A stretch of 64,000 bases of DNA, from positions 1,798,001 to 1,862,000 of the forward strand of contig NZ_CP029608.1 in NCBI RefSeq assembly GCF_003352185.1. The letters run 5' to 3'. Positions 61,694-64,000 of the stretch are shown one piece after another; positions within the stretch are counted from its first letter, which is position 1; the number at the start of each line of letters is the position of its first letter. The notes below the pieces were generated by a model, which was not told the DNA's origin, ran no database searches, and saw nothing but the letters and a program-made list of their open reading frames with translations. The position numbers were made by a program, and so were the translations under genes. This DNA is from Pseudomonas kribbensis (GTDB taxonomy: Bacteria; Pseudomonadota; Gammaproteobacteria; Pseudomonadales; Pseudomonadaceae).

Positions 61694-62161
61694 TCACTCG
61701 TATCCTGTCCTTAACGCCTGAGCTTGCTCTGCGAGAAGCGCCATTGCCTGCTCGCTGGCGGTGGTGCGCCGGTTCTTATAGTCCATCAGATCGGCAAAGC
61801 GCACACGTCGGTGCTTGCCTGTTTTGTGGTAGGACAACTCGCCGCTTTCCAGCAGTTTTATGAGGTGTGGGCGTGAGACGTTGAGCAGGTCGGCGGCTTC
61901 CTGAGTCGTCAATTCAGCATGCACCGGCACGACCTGGACCGCGTTGCCGGCTGCCAGCTCCGCCAGAATGTCGATCAGCAGGCGCAGGGCCGAGGTAGGC
62001 AGTTCGACGCGATGAGCTTCATTCTGCTCGTCGAAAATCTGGATGTGTTGGGTCTCGAAATGGGTCGCAAGGTAAGCAGCCAGGGCACGCTGCCCTTCAA
62101 TGGCGGCTTTGACTTCACGTTCTACGGGGAGGCTGATGGAGGGATGAATAACGGTCGACAT
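61694..62161 (-). CDS. HTH (excisionase-type) antitoxin, orphaned from its PIN toxin
   Basis: A 155-residue DNA-binding protein. Residues 84-128 are a MerR/excisionase-type HTH: LTTQEAADLLNVSRPHLIKL, then ESGELSYHKTGKHRRVRFAD. The N-terminal 80 residues are helical and include LPTSALRLLIDILAELAAGN. This protein type is regularly paired with a PIN-domain toxin encoded just downstream, and it normally represses the pair and neutralises the toxin. Here only a fragment of the toxin follows (61571-61664), so the antitoxin is solitary. It reads intact. Confidence 0.85.
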   Translation of the reverse strand: MSTVIHPSISLPVEREVKAAIEGQRALAAYLATHFETQHIQIFDEQNEAHRVELPTSALRLLIDILAELAAGNAVQVVPVHAELTTQEAADLLNVSRPHLIKLLESGELSYHKTGKHRRVRFADLMDYKNRRTTASEQAMALLAEQAQALRTGYE

Positions 62162-62245
62162 GGCGAGTCCGGCTTTGGGAATGAGTAATGCCGGGAACGT
62201 TATTCGAAATAAGCGAAAATCGCAATAAACGAAACGAGTACTGCT

Positions 62246-63133
62246 TTACGGCTTTTTCATCAACATTCCCTGCACATACTCAACAAACACCCGCGCCTTG
62301 GCGCTGGCCATCCTGCCCGTCGGAAACACCGCCCACAGCTCCTGCTTCGGCAAAACCCAATCGCTCATGACAGCCTTCACTGCGCCACTGGCCAGTTCTG
62401 GTGCAACCATCCACTCCGAGCCCATCCCCAGCCCCTGATGGGCCAGCACCGCCTCGCGCAAACCTTCGGCAGCGCTGACGCGCAGACGGCCGTTGACGGT
62501 CACCGACTGTTCTTCATCGGCCTTGGTGAAATGCCAGGTGGCGCCTCCGCCACGGTTGTAGATGACGGCGCGGTGTCGGCTCAGATCGGCAGGGCAGGCA
62601 GGTTCACCGTGACTGGCGAAGTAGGCTGGAGTGCCAACGATGACGCGCCGGCATTCGGCGATCTTGCGCACGGTCAGGCCGGAGTCGCTGAGCGGCCCCA
62701 GGCGCAGGGCGACGTCGATGCCTTCTTCCACGAGGTTGATGTTCTGGTCGTCGAGCAACAGGTCGACATTGAGTTGCGGGTGTTGATCGAGGAACGGCCC
62801 CAGGTGCGGCACCACATGCATCCGGCCGAAGGTCACGGCCGTGCTGACCCGCAGATTTCCGCTCAGGCCGCCGGCCACGCCTCGGGCAGCGTTGTCGGCC
62901 TCGTCGGCTTCTTCGAGTGCACGCCTGGCCCGCTCGAAAAATGCCAGGCCGGCCTCGGTCGGCGTCAGGCCTCGGGTCGAACGCAACAGCAGGCGTACGC
63001 CGAGGCGGGTTTCGAGTTGGGCGATGGTTTTCGACACGGCGGGCTGGCCGATATCCAGTCGCCGGGCAGCGGCAGAAAACGAGCCGGTTTCCACGACGTA
63101 GACGAAGGTTTCCATGGCGGCGAGGCGGTCCAT
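62246..63133 (-). CDS. LysR-family transcriptional regulator
   Basis: A 295-residue LysR regulator. The N-terminal HTH begins METFVYVVETGSFSAAARRL and continues PAVSKTIAQLETRLGVRLLL, then RSTRGLTPTEAG. The substrate-binding domain follows from about residue 90 (GNLRVSTAVTFGRMHVVPHL, GIDVALRLGPLSDSGLTVRK). It resembles the CrgA/DhcR-like group that often regulates an adjacent oxidoreductase, but no such target gene is next to it here. I chose ATG 63133 (MDRLAAMETF) with AAGGACCACCG ahead; the frame stays open upstream, but that part is not LysR-like. It is divergent from hicA. Confidence 0.93.
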   Translation of the reverse strand: MDRLAAMETFVYVVETGSFSAAARRLDIGQPAVSKTIAQLETRLGVRLLLRSTRGLTPTEAGLAFFERARRALEEADEADNAARGVAGGLSGNLRVSTAVTFGRMHVVPHLGPFLDQHPQLNVDLLLDDQNINLVEEGIDVALRLGPLSDSGLTVRKIAECRRVIVGTPAYFASHGEPACPADLSRHRAVIYNRGGGATWHFTKADEEQSVTVNGRLRVSAAEGLREAVLAHQGLGMGSEWMVAPELASGAVKAVMSDWVLPKQELWAVFPTGRMASAKARVFVEYVQGMLMKKP

Positions 63134-63262
63134 CGGTGGTCCTTGAGAATAGAGAGGAGCAAGCATGGCAGCCGAGTTTAATCGGGTCCGAGGACAGTGC
63201 ATCAATCACATGCTGCAAAACAACCGAACGTCGTCCTGCGGATTTCTGTGCTTGAGTAAAGA

Positions 63263-63276
63263 TAACTCTAGAGTTA
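63263..63276. promoter_or_regulatory. Palindromic candidate operator of hicAB
   Basis: TAACTCTAGAGTTA is a perfect 14-bp palindrome flanked by AAA and TTT, 32 bases before the hicA start. HicB antitoxins with a ribbon-helix-helix tail bind such sites to repress their own operon. Confidence 0.55.
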
Positions 63277-63307
63277 CTTTTGTTGAGCCGAAGCAAGGAG
63301 GCGGTTG

Positions 63308-63520
63308 GTGCAGAGCAGGTTATTGATCAAGGAGCTGGAGGAAGCAGGCTGGACGCTGGATCGGATTACCGGCAGTCATCACATCTTCACGCACCGTTAC
63401 AACCCTTACACGATTCCCGTTCCTCACCCGAAGAAGGATTTGCCGGTCGGGACGGTCAAGAGCATCAGGAGGCGCGCCGGGTTATACAACCCGCCAGCCA
63501 GTGACACAGGAGATTCGTAA
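63308..63520 (+). CDS. hicA: HicA family mRNA interferase toxin
   Basis: A 70-residue toxin with a double-stranded RNA-binding-like fold that cleaves mRNA. The family pattern is complete: KELEEAGWTLDRITGSHHIF with the catalytic His in GSHH (His24/His25), then HRYNPYTIPVPHPKKDLPVG and KSIRRRAGL. GTG 63308 is chosen because AAGGAGG lies 5 bases ahead; TTG 63305 is too close. Its last base is the first base of the hicB ATG, so the two are coupled. Confidence 0.93.
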   Translation: MQSRLLIKELEEAGWTLDRITGSHHIFTHRYNPYTIPVPHPKKDLPVGTVKSIRRRAGLYNPPASDTGDS

Positions 63521-63924
63521 TGCAATACCCAATCTGCATCGAGTGGGGCGACGAGAACACCGCCATCGGTATTCAGATCCCCGATATTCCCGGCGCGGTA
63601 ACGGCCGGTGATACGTTTGAGGATGCCTACAACGCAGCCGTAGAGATTGCCCACATCATGCTGCAGGAGATCGCGGCGGATGGTGACCCGATTCCGATGC
63701 CGACCTCGGCGGCCACTCATCGCAACAACCCGGAATTTGCCGACATGGGCTGGGGCATGCTGGAGCTGGATATTTCGCCGTACATGGGCAAGACCGAAAA
63801 GGTCAACGTGACGTTGCCCGGTTATGTCATCCAGCGTATCGACCGCTATGTGCGCGAGCACAACGTCAAAAGTCGTTCATCCTTTCTGGCGGATGCCGCC
63901 ATGGAAAAACTGGTCCGGCATTGA
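63520..63924 (+). CDS. hicB: HicB family antitoxin
   Basis: A 134-residue antitoxin with the usual two parts. The N-terminal partly degraded RNase H-like domain (YPICIEWGDENTAIGIQIPD, IPGAVTAGDTFEDAYNAAVE) covers HicA. The C-terminal ribbon-helix-helix (about residues 90-131, KVNVTLPGYVIQRIDRYVRE, SRSSFLADAAMEKL) binds DNA. Both genes of the pair look intact, so the module is probably active. Confidence 0.93.
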   Translation: MQYPICIEWGDENTAIGIQIPDIPGAVTAGDTFEDAYNAAVEIAHIMLQEIAADGDPIPMPTSAATHRNNPEFADMGWGMLELDISPYMGKTEKVNVTLPGYVIQRIDRYVREHNVKSRSSFLADAAMEKLVRH

Positions 63925-64000
63925 GCGTCGGGCGCTGCCGCTGGGCAGCGCCTCGCACCTCTCAAGCAGTTGCCATCACTGTTTTCTGGGACACACTCAA

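Noticed and set aside
63928..63952. GC-rich hairpin (GGCGCTGCC/GGCAGCGCC) after hicB
   Set aside because: It has no T run and lies at the window edge, so a terminator cannot be claimed.

Overview
The window is chromosomal DNA of a Pseudomonas, most likely of the P. fluorescens group. Gene order follows the Pseudomonas flagellar/chemotaxis region (fliC-flaG-fliD-fliS-fleQ-fleSR-fliEFGHIJ, fliK-fliLMNOPQR-flhB, flhA-flhF-fleN-fliA-cheYZAB-motCD-parA-like-cheW) followed by the cytochrome c maturation operon. The DNA is GC-rich, intergenic REP hairpins are of the Pseudomonas type, and FleQ, FleN, FleSR and MotCD are hallmark pseudomonad regulators and stators.

Bases 1-10745 are a flagellin glycosylation locus. 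It holds the 3' end of a large GT2 glycosyltransferase, then a tightly overlapping pseudaminic acid operon (pseB, pseC, a Pse-associated methylase, pseF, a pseG fused to a PseH-like acetyltransferase domain, pseI). A ketoacyl-ACP synthase III gene, a Maf-type flagellin glycosyltransferase and an 88-residue protein of unknown function follow. Together they should make CMP-pseudaminic acid, possibly methylated or acylated, and attach it to the short flagellin encoded next.

Bases 10746-34571 carry filament genes (fliC, flaG, fliD, fliS, fliT-like), the regulators fleQ, fleS and fleR, the basal body and export genes fliE-fliJ, an HsbA/HsbR/HptB signalling module, then fliK, fliL-fliR and flhB. 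Sigma-54 promoters (GG-N10-GC) lie before fleS, fliE, fliK, fliL, flhA and cheY, and sigma-28 promoters before fliC and fliS. This fits the FleQ/RpoN then FleSR then FliA hierarchy.

Bases 34572-37500 interrupt the flagellar genes between flhB and flhA with accessory DNA: a DUF6124-like gene with a structured leader, a REP hairpin, a tandem Ig-like repeat protein, a perfect 24-bp palindrome and an orphan ORF.

Bases 37503-52050 resume with flhA, flhF, a possible 35-residue small ORF, fleN, fliA, cheY, cheZ, cheA (with a four-copy repeat in its linker), cheB, motC, motD, a ParA-like/CheW-like polar localisation pair, cheW and a DUF2802 gene. Convergent to these (52051-53951, minus strand) are a second FliK-like protein and a free-standing FlhB C-terminal domain.

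Bases 54150-61530 are a complete ccmABCDEFGHI cytochrome c maturation operon plus a small lipoprotein gene. The right end (61562-63924) is an accessory strip: an HTH antitoxin next to a truncated PIN toxin remnant, a LysR regulator and a hicAB toxin-antitoxin pair. No tRNA, rRNA, insertion sequence, integrase or CRISPR array was seen.
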